Positions 23,358 through 31,763 of a DNA stretch of 35,994 nucleotides are shown in pieces; position 1 is the first letter of the stretch, and each line of letters begins with the position of its first letter. The notes below the pieces were generated by a model. The model ran no database searches. It was not told the origin of the DNA and saw nothing but the letters and a program-made list of their open reading frames with translations. The stretch lies in NCBI GenBank assembly GCA_026014685.1, contig JAOZHW010000003.1, positions 1 through 35,994 on the forward strand. The letters are read 5' to 3'. The translations under genes and the position numbers were made by a program. The stretch comes from Candidatus Bathyarchaeota archaeon (lineage in GTDB: Archaea; Thermoproteota; Bathyarchaeia; Bathyarchaeales; Bathycorpusculaceae).

Positions 23358-24269
23358 TTACATGAACGCCTTGTAGATTGGGTGAGTTTCTTCGAGTGGT
23401 CTTGTTCCGAGATCTGCTGCGGCTGATGCGATGTATGTGTCTGTGATTGCTGCGGCTGGGAAGACCCATTCTGCTTGTTCAGCTGGACCGATCATGAGCC
23501 AGTTTGCGCCTGCCATCTGCATGATGGTGTTTGTTGAGCAAACTGTTCCTTTGCGGAATTCTTTGGCGATGTTTGCTTTAACCCAACCCATGGTTGTGAC
23601 AACGTTGCCGCTGCCTAATCCGACTGGGTGACCATACTTTTCTTTCATGATGGGTATGGCTCTGACGGATGTGCCCATGTCTGGTTCGAATGCGGGGATG
23701 GCTGTGTCGATGAGTGGTTTGGTGATTCCGCCTTTTTCGGCTAATGCTAAGGCTTCTACGATAACCTTCATTTTGCCTTCAAGGGTTGTGTCTTTTGGAT
23801 CGTCAGCTAGAACAATGGACATTTTGATGCCGCTTTCTTTTAGGTTTGCAAGTTCAGCGTCTGTTACGCCTTTGTAGACTGAGTTGTAGAGGCATCTGTC
23901 TGTTAAGCCCATTTTCTTTGCCAAGTTGGCGGCTGCCATACGTGTTTTGGGGCTCATTGCGTCGAGCATGAGTGGTGCGTCAGTGTGTTTCGGGACGAAG
24001 TCGATGTATTTTTCGAATGCTGTTTCAGTTGTGCCGACAATGTCTAGTGCGAACTTTACGCCGGTGATGTCGCTTTGGGTTTGGCATCGGTTGATGATGT
24101 CTTCTGCAGCTTTGGCGTCAAAGATGCCTTTGTTGGCGTCTTGGACCATTTTTTGGCCGAGCCAGAAGATGGAGCCGATTAGAAAAGTCGGGGTCTCGCC
24201 TGGTTGACCGCCAATTTTGATGTTCCCAATCTCGTATATTTTTTGTGGAGTGTTGAATTTAAAGGACAT
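23358..24269 (-). CDS. mtrH: MtrH-like methyltransferase, corrinoid-linked copy
   Basis: This 303-residue TIM-barrel protein matches subunit H of methyl-tetrahydromethanopterin:coenzyme M methyltransferase. MtrH moves the methyl group between tetrahydromethanopterin and a corrinoid. Typical blocks are KFNTPQKIYEIGNIKIGGQPGE, given here as TPQKIYEIG and IGGQPGE; FLIGSIFWLGQKMV; DIVGTTETAFEKYIDF; LDAMSPKTRM; and GLGSGNVVTTMGWVKAN. No genes for MtrA-G are nearby; instead a short corrinoid protein lies 20 bases upstream in the same operon. The likely role is moving methyl groups from a corrinoid to the pterin carrier (or back) outside methanogenesis. A close paralogue is at 34493. Confidence 0.9.
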   Translation of the reverse strand: MSFKFNTPQKIYEIGNIKIGGQPGETPTFLIGSIFWLGQKMVQDANKGIFDAKAAEDIINRCQTQSDITGVKFALDIVGTTETAFEKYIDFVPKHTDAPLMLDAMSPKTRMAAANLAKKMGLTDRCLYNSVYKGVTDAELANLKESGIKMSIVLADDPKDTTLEGKMKVIVEALALAEKGGITKPLIDTAIPAFEPDMGTSVRAIPIMKEKYGHPVGLGSGNVVTTMGWVKANIAKEFRKGTVCSTNTIMQMAGANWLMIGPAEQAEWVFPAAAITDTYIASAAADLGTRPLEETHPIYKAFM

Positions 24270-24289
24270 TTTTTACACTTCTGATGGAA

Positions 24290-24715
24290 TTATTTCTTGA
24301 GTGCTTTCTTTGCAAGTTCAGGAGCTTCTTCCTTGTTCTTGCCGAAGAGTGCACCGAATGCGTCTGCGTCTTCTTTCTTGACTGCTGCTCCGCCCATGAT
24401 GATGCCGACTTTGTCTTTGAGGCCTGCTGCTTTGAGAAGTTCGTCTAGTTTTGCGAGGTTGTTCTTTGCTGGGACAGTGTTGACTGAGAGTGCGATGAGG
24501 TTTGCGTTGTTTTCTTTGACTTTGTCAACGAAAACTTGTGGTGCAACACTTTTGCCTGCGTCAATGGTTTTGAAGCCTGCACGTTTTAGACTGCGTCTGA
24601 CTGCTTCTTTTGCTGTGTCATGCATGTCTGGTTCGATGTTGCCGATAACGACAATGCCTAAGGGATTCTCTGGTTCTGGTGGTTCTTTTTCCATCATAGA
24701 TTTAAGCCACGACAT
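24290..24715 (-). CDS. Short corrinoid (B12-binding) methyl-carrier protein
   Basis: From the ATG at 24715 this protein has 141 residues and is a single cobalamin-binding Rossmann domain. The base-off/His-on motif reads D30-M-H32-D-T-A, with His32 as the predicted cobalt ligand; the usual glycine of DxHxxG is alanine. The later SVNTVP and IMGGAA segments match the nucleotide-loop sites of the family. The roughly 80-residue N-terminal helical cap of MtaC/MtmC-type carriers is missing. AAAAGGTG is well spaced before this ATG; a GTG nine bases earlier overlaps that ribosome site and is less likely. MtrH follows after 20 bases. It probably carries the methyl group for MtrH. The methyl donor enzyme is not in the window. 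Confidence 0.87.
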   Translation of the reverse strand: MSWLKSMMEKEPPEPENPLGIVVIGNIEPDMHDTAKEAVRRSLKRAGFKTIDAGKSVAPQVFVDKVKENNANLIALSVNTVPAKNNLAKLDELLKAAGLKDKVGIIMGGAAVKKEDADAFGALFGKNKEEAPELAKKALKK

Positions 24716-24750
24716 ATTAAACACCTTTTCCTTTTTGGTTGATACTCTGG

Positions 24751-24763
24751 GCTTTTATACTCG
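24751..24763 (-). promoter_or_regulatory. TATA box for the corrinoid-mtrH operon
   Basis: CGAGTATAAAAGC on the minus strand lies about 40 bases before the corrinoid ATG, predicting a start near 24735. It is a near-consensus archaeal TATA box. The divergent membrane-protein gene begins 59 bases away. Confidence 0.55.
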
Positions 24764-24821
24764 AAATCCATATTTAACCTTTTACTCACAAATCCAAAGT
24801 ATGCATATTAAGGGAAAGTAA

Positions 24822-27188
24822 ATGCATCAAGCAAACAAAACTCACATCGTGCTGTTGTTAATCTTTACTTTCTCGTTTTGTTACCGTTTACTTCTGATGT
24901 TTAGGGAAGGTTTTCCGCCTGGTGCAGATATAGGGTTGCATAATAGCGTCATCTACTCTATCACTGGGTCTGGTCCAGCGGATTTCTTCTACAACTACTA
25001 TCATATCGGCGGCGGAGTTTCGCTTACTTTCCCAGGCTACCACATTTTCACCTCAAGCGTAATGCTGCTAACAGGCATGACTGGCGCCTATGAATATGTG
25101 GCTCACGCGTTGGTTGTGGCTTTATTTTCTTCGCTTACCGTACTATGCGCCTTTTTGTTGACTAAGAAAATCTGGTCTACCTCCGCAGCCTGCATCGTTG
25201 CGGTGCTTGTGGCTATTTCGCGGTTTGACATCGAGATGATTATGTGGGCAGGATACCCAAACGTCATCACTCTCATGCTGATTCCTCTGACTTTTTACTT
25301 GTACCTGCAAAGAGAACGCTTCTCAAAATTGCCTTTCATCGCTTCAACCTCAATTTTGGTGGGCTCACTATTCCTGACGCATTCACTTAGTGTGGGAATC
25401 TTTGGCGCGATAACGGTTGCAACTTTGCTGATCGTTTTGGTTGCCCCAAAAACTTTGGCGACAACAAGAAAAACCGCGTTCTACTGGATTCTGCCAATCG
25501 CGTTGGGCGCAGTTTTAGTTTTGCCCTTTCTCGCTCAGGCTGTGCCCGCATACTTAAGCGACAACGCATATCTCAGTGGTTCCTCTGGCTCAAGCGTTAT
25601 TGGAAGCGCCACCATCTCAGCACGGGTTCTGCCGCTCTCCATAGTGATACCGCTTTTCGGTTTGATTCCTGCGTTTATAATTCTCTCTAAAAAGTTCTAC
25701 GATAGATGGCTGGCTCTTCCCGCGTTTTTGTTGTGTGTGTGGGTTTTTGTCTGCTTAGTTTTCACCCAAGGATACTTGGTGAGGATTCCTTTTGATTACA
25801 ATCGGTTTCTGTACTTTTTGGTTCTGCCGCTAATAATGTTCACAGGTGTCCTGATTGATTACGGCTCGGAAACCTTCGCCAAAATAATCGACACATACCG
25901 CTCGTTTACTCAACGCGCCCCCAGAGTGTCGCATCTGAGGCTCTATCGTTTTTCTTTGAACCTTACAAGAAAGAATCTCTATTCAGCGTTTGTTCTGTTT
26001 TTCCTTCTTTTTTCGTTCGTCGCTATACCTATTTTTATGACTCCGTCCTCTACAAATGTTGGTCTGTCGATTCAGAGTTTCTATCAAACCATGAACACAA
26101 AGGGTTGGGAGGCGCTACAGTGGGCTAAATCGAACACTGCCTCAAACGCGGTATTCGTAGCTGACGCCGAGTATGGTTGGTGGTTTGGGGGGTTTGCTCA
26201 GCGTCCCACGTTAAGTGGAGTTGACCCCCAGTATTTGTCGCTTAACCGCGAAGTTGACAACGCCACTTTTGCAAGAAACCTTCTGGACACCGATTACATA
26301 ATTGACAATGGGTATGTACAGGTCAGGGAAGATGGCGGGTATCTTGGGCGACATAACCCAGAGTTTTTAGCGAAAATCAGAAACGAATACTATCCTTATC
26401 CGTTTTTTAACTTTGACAACGACGAAATTGAAATTATGCTTCAGAATGGAACTGACACCCAAATAGTGTATTTGTCAGATGTGCCAGTCAAGGATATGCA
26501 TATGGAGAGTACACTGAACTCCCAATCCATAGTGGTAACGCATGGAAATGGCTTGTTCAACTACACACAGAAAGTAACTGTTTACGCGCAATCGGCTATG
26601 GCTAACCTGACTGTAACCTTAACCGCCACCGACCCAAACGTTGCTTTTGTCTCTTTGCGATACAGTCTTCATACTAAGAGCTCCATTGCCCCTGTCATAG
26701 GTGCCGACAATTCAAACTTGGGGTTAGTCGATACGGGCATGAAAACCTTGGGGCAACTAAGTTTCATTAATCCGCAGTCGCGACCCGACTACATAATGCC
26801 CTCTGATGCAAGCAAGGATTATTCGCCAGTGCAGTTGAAGTACACTCTGGATTTGCAAACTAAGGTGGAGTTCAGTTTCTACATGGGCACTTATCAATAC
26901 ACAGATGAAGAATACGCTCAAACAGGCTCTGGAGAATTAACGTTTGAAGAACTGGTAACCCAAAACGCCCAAGCACAACTAAACAAACTTCAACAGCTAC
27001 CTGCCAATGGGCAATCGGACTTTGCAATCTTCGATTATCAAAAGGAGCTTGTTGCTCGCTCGGTTTCCTACGTTATTCTTTTCAACAACCCTGAGCATCT
27101 TCCACGGTTCGTCGATGACCCCCTCTTTAGCCTTGTATTTATTAACGAAGAAGTGGCAATCTTTAAGGTAAATAGCAACCTCGCTTAG
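24822..27188 (+). CDS. Large GT-C-like membrane protein, copy 1
   Basis: This 788-residue protein has about 11-12 membrane segments in the first 400 residues and a soluble C-terminal half. An acidic loop after the first helix (FPPGADIGLHNSVIY) is placed as in GT-C glycosyltransferases, which use lipid-linked sugars outside the membrane. Just after the last helix DAEYGWWFGGFAQRPTLSG lies where oligosaccharyltransferases carry WWDYG, though the match is not canonical. AAGGGA before the ATG gives a good start. The next gene begins 15 bases after its stop and shares the layout. A role in surface glycan or glycoprotein assembly is inferred; the exact reaction is unknown. Confidence 0.6.
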   Translation: MHQANKTHIVLLLIFTFSFCYRLLLMFREGFPPGADIGLHNSVIYSITGSGPADFFYNYYHIGGGVSLTFPGYHIFTSSVMLLTGMTGAYEYVAHALVVALFSSLTVLCAFLLTKKIWSTSAACIVAVLVAISRFDIEMIMWAGYPNVITLMLIPLTFYLYLQRERFSKLPFIASTSILVGSLFLTHSLSVGIFGAITVATLLIVLVAPKTLATTRKTAFYWILPIALGAVLVLPFLAQAVPAYLSDNAYLSGSSGSSVIGSATISARVLPLSIVIPLFGLIPAFIILSKKFYDRWLALPAFLLCVWVFVCLVFTQGYLVRIPFDYNRFLYFLVLPLIMFTGVLIDYGSETFAKIIDTYRSFTQRAPRVSHLRLYRFSLNLTRKNLYSAFVLFFLLFSFVAIPIFMTPSSTNVGLSIQSFYQTMNTKGWEALQWAKSNTASNAVFVADAEYGWWFGGFAQRPTLSGVDPQYLSLNREVDNATFARNLLDTDYIIDNGYVQVREDGGYLGRHNPEFLAKIRNEYYPYPFFNFDNDEIEIMLQNGTDTQIVYLSDVPVKDMHMESTLNSQSIVVTHGNGLFNYTQKVTVYAQSAMANLTVTLTATDPNVAFVSLRYSLHTKSSIAPVIGADNSNLGLVDTGMKTLGQLSFINPQSRPDYIMPSDASKDYSPVQLKYTLDLQTKVEFSFYMGTYQYTDEEYAQTGSGELTFEELVTQNAQAQLNKLQQLPANGQSDFAIFDYQKELVARSVSYVILFNNPEHLPRFVDDPLFSLVFINEEVAIFKVNSNLA

Positions 27189-27202
27189 GGTGAAGTAGAC
27201 GC

Positions 27203-29491
27203 TTGCTAGATGCATTGCAGAACAAGAAGCAACTTGAAGTAGGCTTCATAGCGGTTTTCTCAGCCATCATCCTAAGCCTATTCTACGCAGTCATCTCCAT
27301 GAACGGCGTAGTTTTAGGCAACGACCCCGCAGTGCACCTCGAAAAAGCCCAGATTTTCCTCAACACCCAGCAGATTTCTCTCGCAAACTTGGGGTGGACG
27401 CCTCCACTCTACCAGATTGTGCTGGCTATGATTATTTCCATAAGCGGCTCAGTGGATATGGCTCAATACATTGTGATGCTTCGGATTTTAACGGTGGTGG
27501 TTAATTGGCTGCTCTTTATGTCTGTGTATTTGCTGGGCAGCAAGTTTTTCGGCAGAAAAGTCGGCGCCACAGCTGCCATTCTGTTGCTGCTGTGTTTCCC
27601 AGTTTTTGAAGCTAACCAGTTTGGCGGGTACACCACAGTTTTGGCGTTAGCGTTCATGTTTTTGGTGCTTCTTTATACGCCTCTGGCTATGGATAAGTTG
27701 GGGTACGTGGTGGTTGCGTTTTTTGCAGCCTTCGGCCTTGTCTTGTCGCATCAATTGGCGGCGTTCCTCGCAGCCTTCATCATGCCTCCAGTACTCCTGT
27801 TTATGCTCATCAAGTCTCGGGGCAAAAACCTCAAAGTAGTCGTCGCCTTAGCATTAGGCGGCGGCATAGCGTTTTTCCTCTACTACTTCCAAGCCATGTT
27901 CGCTTACCTTGACCTCGTAATCGAATACGTGTTCTTCGCCATCAAAACCTACGCCTACCAAATCCCCGCCGTGAGCTTCGGCTCGTTTATGACAAACTTT
28001 GGCTTCATCTTTTTCTTGGGGCTCGCAGGCGTGGGAGTCTCGTTTTATCTGCTTAAAAAACAGAAAAAATCCCTCTACTGGCTCATTTTGATTCTTAGCT
28101 TGTTTGTGCCTTTCTTCTTTTCCCAGTCCTACCTCGTCGGCTTCTACATGCCCTTCGCGTGGTTCATCTACTACATCACAACGCCCCTTGTGGTCTTGGC
28201 TGCAGTTACCGTAGTGTTTTTGGCGAATAAAACGCAGGTTTTCTACATTAATCACAGAGCCGCGTTTAGGCGCAACTGGGTGAAAGTCGTTTCGATTCTG
28301 TTAATAGTTGGTCTCTCCGCGGTTGTTGTTGTGCGCGTCGACACCGTTTATGGCAGAATCATGGAAGCCAGCGTCTACTACTCCACCACTGACCTAAAAG
28401 CCTTCGACGCAGGCGTCTGGCTAAAAACACATTACCCCGCCCCGATGAATGTGGTAACGACAGCGGTTCCAGGTTTCTGGTTCCAAGAGTTCTCAGGCAA
28501 AAACGTGACGGCACAGACGGAGTTGGCGGTGCAGCGTATGGAGATGGCGGAGGCTGTGTTGACTTTGGCTTACGAATTGGAGCATACACAAACTATGCTT
28601 AAGGCTTACCAAGCAAAAGGCGATACGCTTAACGAGTTCTATGTGTCTATGGATGAAATTTGGAGCAGAGTTTCGTATAGTTCAGGAAGCGGGGACTTCC
28701 TCTACTACACCTTAAACGGCGTACACCGTGAGTATCCACTTTCTCAATTAAGCAAAGAAATCACTTTCAACGATGCCTCTTTACCTATGAGCATAACGTT
28801 TGTTTTCAGCAACGACGATGTAGTTTTAACTAAAACCATAATCGCCGAAAACGACAGCTACAAATTCAACGTCAACTGGACACTCACCCCAATAAAGAGC
28901 CAAATCCAAAACGCCAGCCTATACCTCACAACACTTTTCGATTTACAGTACAAGTTCGAAAAAGCCGACGTGCCTGGCGTAATGGATTGGGTTAACCCCT
29001 ACGATGCACCAAAAGAAATCACCCAAAGCGACACAACATGGACGGTAGCATTCTTCAACGGCACCGACCTATCTGAGAAGTACATTGGCCTCTACGATGA
29101 AACCAACCAGATAGGATACGCCTTCCAATTCAACGAGGTGCCCGCATGGGGAAACATTGGCTCTGGAGCTAACAGACAGATTGACGCGGTAAGGTTCCAG
29201 TACAACTTTGGCGACTTAACTCCAAACCAGACAGTTTCTGCCTCCTACGACACCCTAACGTTGTCCAAAAGCAGCTACCCCACACTTAACCGCGACAAAC
29301 TACAAGGTCTATTCAGTTACCACACGTCCGTCACGGTTAAACCCCGCGACTTCAGCAGCTACATCAGAGAAAACAACATCGGCTTCATCGTCTATGACCG
29401 CAACCAACTTGACACACAGATGATTCACAGCAAAATGCTCCAGCAAGTCTACTCTAACGACCGATACGTTATCTTTAAAATCCTAACATAA
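27203..29491 (+). CDS. Large GT-C-like membrane protein, copy 2
   Basis: This 762-residue protein has about 10-12 membrane segments up to residue 385 and a beta-rich soluble C-terminal region. Its first extracytoplasmic loop has VVLGNDPAVHLEKAQ, acidic as in GT-C enzymes and parallel to the preceding gene. The segment VVTTAVPGFWFQEFSGKNVT follows the last helix where copy 1 has EYGWW, so the catalytic-looking motif is not kept. Several N-x-S/T sequons lie in the soluble part. The start is TTG at 27203, supported by GGGTGA nine bases upstream. With copy 1 it forms an operon, possibly a two-subunit enzyme or two transferases. Confidence 0.58.
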   Translation: MLDALQNKKQLEVGFIAVFSAIILSLFYAVISMNGVVLGNDPAVHLEKAQIFLNTQQISLANLGWTPPLYQIVLAMIISISGSVDMAQYIVMLRILTVVVNWLLFMSVYLLGSKFFGRKVGATAAILLLLCFPVFEANQFGGYTTVLALAFMFLVLLYTPLAMDKLGYVVVAFFAAFGLVLSHQLAAFLAAFIMPPVLLFMLIKSRGKNLKVVVALALGGGIAFFLYYFQAMFAYLDLVIEYVFFAIKTYAYQIPAVSFGSFMTNFGFIFFLGLAGVGVSFYLLKKQKKSLYWLILILSLFVPFFFSQSYLVGFYMPFAWFIYYITTPLVVLAAVTVVFLANKTQVFYINHRAAFRRNWVKVVSILLIVGLSAVVVVRVDTVYGRIMEASVYYSTTDLKAFDAGVWLKTHYPAPMNVVTTAVPGFWFQEFSGKNVTAQTELAVQRMEMAEAVLTLAYELEHTQTMLKAYQAKGDTLNEFYVSMDEIWSRVSYSSGSGDFLYYTLNGVHREYPLSQLSKEITFNDASLPMSITFVFSNDDVVLTKTIIAENDSYKFNVNWTLTPIKSQIQNASLYLTTLFDLQYKFEKADVPGVMDWVNPYDAPKEITQSDTTWTVAFFNGTDLSEKYIGLYDETNQIGYAFQFNEVPAWGNIGSGANRQIDAVRFQYNFGDLTPNQTVSASYDTLTLSKSSYPTLNRDKLQGLFSYHTSVTVKPRDFSSYIRENNIGFIVYDRNQLDTQMIHSKMLQQVYSNDRYVIFKILT

Positions 29492-29504
29492 CCCGCACTT
29501 GTTG

Positions 29505-29533
29505 CTCTGCCACTGACCCCCCTCCCTTATATA
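29505..29533 (-). promoter_or_regulatory. Promoter-like module, copy C (TATATAAGGGAG then GCAGAG)
   Basis: On the minus strand TATATAAG is followed after exactly 15 bases (GGAGGGGGGTCAGTG) by GCAGAG. A transcript in this direction would run antisense into the end of the GT-C-like gene. Read the other way, the TATA stretch could serve the CooC gene at 29723, but it is about 190 bases away. Confidence 0.45.
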
Positions 29534-29593
29534 TAGAACAAAACTTCCGTTTCGCTAAAGTGCCTCTCTGCCACACGGTGTCTGCTGTGTTTC

Positions 29594-29605
29594 CTTGAAT
29601 TCAAG
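29594..29605. promoter_or_regulatory. 12-base palindrome upstream of the CooC-like gene
   Basis: CTTGAATTCAAG is a perfect palindrome about 120 bases before the cooC-like start, in an otherwise non-coding gap. It could be an operator. The arms CTTGAA and TTCAAG reappear in the structured element at 33849-33873. Confidence 0.25.
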
Positions 29606-29722
29606 TATAAGGCAACCAAAAACGGATGCTTCTCTGCACAAACACGCAATAATCAAAAAACCTTCTGTGATAAGAAACGTAAATTAATTCGGCACGTGAT
29701 TTCTCTTTAGTTTGTGATTGTT

Positions 29723-30502
29723 ATGAAAGTCGCTGTTGCAGGTAAAGGTGGAGTAGGTAAAACCCTCATCGCAGGCGGATTAGCCAGAGGCTTCGCCGAG
29801 AGAAATTTGAAAACTATCGCTATTGATGCGGATTCTTCGCCGAATCTGGGTTTAACTCTGGGGCTTTCAGCTGAAGAAACCCGCAAAATAGTGCCCATTT
29901 CAGAAAATAAGCCGCTTGTAGAGTCAAAAACAAGCACAGGCTATTCACATATCTACAACCTAAACTTCTCAGTAGACGATATAGTCAAACAATACTCCGT
30001 ACCAACCCCGCTTGGCGCAAACCTCATAGTCATGGGCACCGTGCAATCGATGGGCGCAGGCTGCATGTGTGCACCAACCGCTGTTATCCGAGCTCTGCTT
30101 AGGCATCTTGTGGTGGAGCGCAACGAAGCCGTAGTTTTGGACCTTGAAGCAGGCGTTGAACACATCGGGAGAGGTACAGCAAGACAAGTCGACCATCTCT
30201 TAATCGTTGCAGACTCTAACTTGAAGTCGCTGGAAATCGCCAAACACATCCACGACCTCGCCTCAGCAGCAGGCATGAAAAACCTCCACTTAATCGGCAA
30301 CCGAGTAATGAACGACACCCAAAAACAAGCTATTCAAGATTTTGCAGACCAAAACGGTATCAGCGTTCTTGCTTATGTTCCGTGGGATCAAAAAGTCATC
30401 GAGTCCGACATGTTGGGGGTGACTCCGCTTAAGAACAAAGAAATCGAAGCGGTTCAAGTTATCGATAAAATCTGTGAGAGTCTTCTTAGTAAACCCTCTT
30501 AA
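29723..30502 (+). CDS. cooC: CooC-type nickel-insertion ATPase
   Basis: This 259-residue protein is a SIMIBI-class ATPase with the deviant Walker A GKGGVGKT (signature Lys) at the N-terminus, AIDADSSPN at switch I and VLDLEAGVEH at Walker B. The C114-M-C116 motif (GCMCAPTAVIRAL) is the metal-binding pair by which CooC dimers hold nickel or zinc. CooC matures the nickel-iron-sulfur cluster of CO dehydrogenase, using ATP. ATG at 29723 is preferred to the GTG nine bases earlier because the fold starts at KVAVAGKGG. A NikR-type regulator gene converges on it 14 bases away. A related ATPase is at 35616. The target enzyme is not in the window. Confidence 0.88.
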   Translation: MKVAVAGKGGVGKTLIAGGLARGFAERNLKTIAIDADSSPNLGLTLGLSAEETRKIVPISENKPLVESKTSTGYSHIYNLNFSVDDIVKQYSVPTPLGANLIVMGTVQSMGAGCMCAPTAVIRALLRHLVVERNEAVVLDLEAGVEHIGRGTARQVDHLLIVADSNLKSLEIAKHIHDLASAAGMKNLHLIGNRVMNDTQKQAIQDFADQNGISVLAYVPWDQKVIESDMLGVTPLKNKEIEAVQVIDKICESLLSKPS

Positions 30503-30517
30503 TTTTCTTATTTTTGT
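30503..30517 (+). terminator. T-rich terminator between cooC and nikR
   Basis: TTTTCTTATTTTTGT fills the gap between the two convergent genes and could end the cooC transcript. Confidence 0.35.
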
Positions 30518-30906
30518 TAGAGCAGGGTAACTTTTACTTCAGCTACTTGTCGGTTAGTTTTTAAAGTTTTTATGAATTCTTTGATGGTCTGACAGTCGCC
30601 TTTTGCTACGATTACTTCTATGCAGATTCCTTCTTCGATGTGGGTGTGCAGAAAAGTTAAGACTACGTTGTTGAAGTGGTGTTGGCTATCCGTGGTTTGT
30701 CCGCTGGTTCGGTGGCCTTTTTGGTAGATTATGGTTATGGTGGCGGTTATGTTTCCTTTGAGTTCTTCTATGCGTTTGGCTTCGGAGAGGTATGCTCTTA
30801 GGGCTTGGCGGACGATTTCGGAGCGGTTTGCGTAGCCTTGTTCTTTTATGTAGGTGTCGATTTTTTCTATGAGGGGTTTTGGGATGGATAGGCTGATGAT
30901 GCTCAT
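30517..30906 (-). CDS. nikR: NikR-type nickel-responsive repressor
   Basis: This 129-residue protein has an N-terminal ribbon-helix-helix DNA-binding domain (SLSIPKPLIEKIDTYIKE, then NRSEIVRQALRAYL) and a C-terminal ACT-like domain. The four nickel ligands of NikR are present at the same numbers as in the Escherichia coli protein: His76, His87, His89 and Cys95 (QHHF, HTHIEEGIC). It should bind DNA when nickel is high and repress nickel uptake. The divergent ZIP transporter gene and the symmetrical AT-rich sites between them point to that target and to autoregulation. ATG at 30906. Confidence 0.92.
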   Translation of the reverse strand: MSIISLSIPKPLIEKIDTYIKEQGYANRSEIVRQALRAYLSEAKRIEELKGNITATITIIYQKGHRTSGQTTDSQHHFNNVVLTFLHTHIEEGICIEVIVAKGDCQTIKEFIKTLKTNRQVAEVKVTLL

Positions 30907-30914
30907 TTTGGGTC

Positions 30915-30976
30915 TTATTAAGATTGGTGCTTTAGAAATATAAGGTTTTATTAAGATTTTAGTAACTTTTTAATAA
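30915..30976. promoter_or_regulatory. Putative NikR operator between nikR and the ZIP gene
   Basis: TTATTAAGATT occurs twice as a direct repeat (30915-30925 and 30948-30958), 33 bases or about three helical turns apart. TTATTAA (30948-30954) and TTAATAA (30970-30976) form an inverted repeat with a 15-base gap, close to the 16-base gap of the E. coli NikR site. The minus-strand TATA sequence for nikR (about 30935-30945) lies between the direct repeats, and the plus-strand TTTTTAATAA overlaps the right arm, so binding would block both promoters. Inferred from symmetry only. Confidence 0.5.
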
Positions 30977-31007
30977 CTGTCTTGTGTTAAACGACCCCTT
31001 GATCACC

Positions 31008-31754
31008 ATGATCGAATGGGCACTAACCATCCTAAGCGTCATAGCAGTCAGCGCAATAGCCCTCGGCGGCATATCCTTCCTGTGGGTATCAGAAACAAAA
31101 CTCAAAAAAGCCTTCATATACCTCGTCAGCTTCGCCGCAGGCGGCCTATTAGGCGACGTATTCCTCCACCTCCTCCCAGAAGCCATCGAAACAGGCTTCG
31201 AAACCACAACCGGCCTCATAATCCTAACAGGCATCCTCTCATCATTTGCAGTAGAACGCTTCCTCCAATGGCGCCACTGCCACATACCCACTTCAGGCGA
31301 ACACCCCCACTCCTTTGCCTACATGAACCTCTTTGGCGACAGCGTCCACAACCTCATCGACGGCTTAATCATCGGCGCCAGCTACTTAGCCAGCATACCC
31401 CTCGGAATAGCCACCACAATCGCGGTTATTTTCCATGAGATACCTCAGGAAATGGGGGACTTTGGCGTGCTTGTCTACGGAGGTTTTAGTAAAAAGAAAG
31501 CGGTGTTCTTTAACTTTCTAACAGCTTTGACTGCTGTTGTAGGTGCAATAATTGCGCTTGCTTTGGGTTCGGTCATTGAAGGGTTTGTTCCGCTTTTGAT
31601 TCCTTTTGCAGCAGGCAACTTTATCTACATTGCAGGGTCAGATTTGATTCCAGAGTTGCGCAAGGATAAGCCTGAACCCAAAAAATCCGCCTTCCAACTA
31701 GCTGCTTTAGTGTTGGGGATTGTTCCGATGATTCTTTTGCTCTTTTTAGAGTAA
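31008..31754 (+). CDS. ZIP family divalent metal transporter
   Basis: From the ATG at 31008 the protein has 248 residues and about eight membrane helices. It carries the ZIP binuclear metal motifs: HNLIDGLIIGAS in helix 4 and FHEIPQEMGDFGVLVYGG in helix 5. A His-bearing loop (WRHCHIPTSGEHPHSF) between helices 3 and 4 could bind metal. ZIP proteins import zinc, iron or nickel. The divergent NikR gene suggests nickel. A TATA-like TTTTTAATAA at 30967 would start transcription near 31000, favouring this ATG over the GTG at 30984. The 3' end converges with the beta-lactamase-fold gene, nine bases apart. Confidence 0.9.
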   Translation: MIEWALTILSVIAVSAIALGGISFLWVSETKLKKAFIYLVSFAAGGLLGDVFLHLLPEAIETGFETTTGLIILTGILSSFAVERFLQWRHCHIPTSGEHPHSFAYMNLFGDSVHNLIDGLIIGASYLASIPLGIATTIAVIFHEIPQEMGDFGVLVYGGFSKKKAVFFNFLTALTAVVGAIIALALGSVIEGFVPLLIPFAAGNFIYIAGSDLIPELRKDKPEPKKSAFQLAALVLGIVPMILLLFLE

Positions 31755-31763
31755 CCAAGTGCA

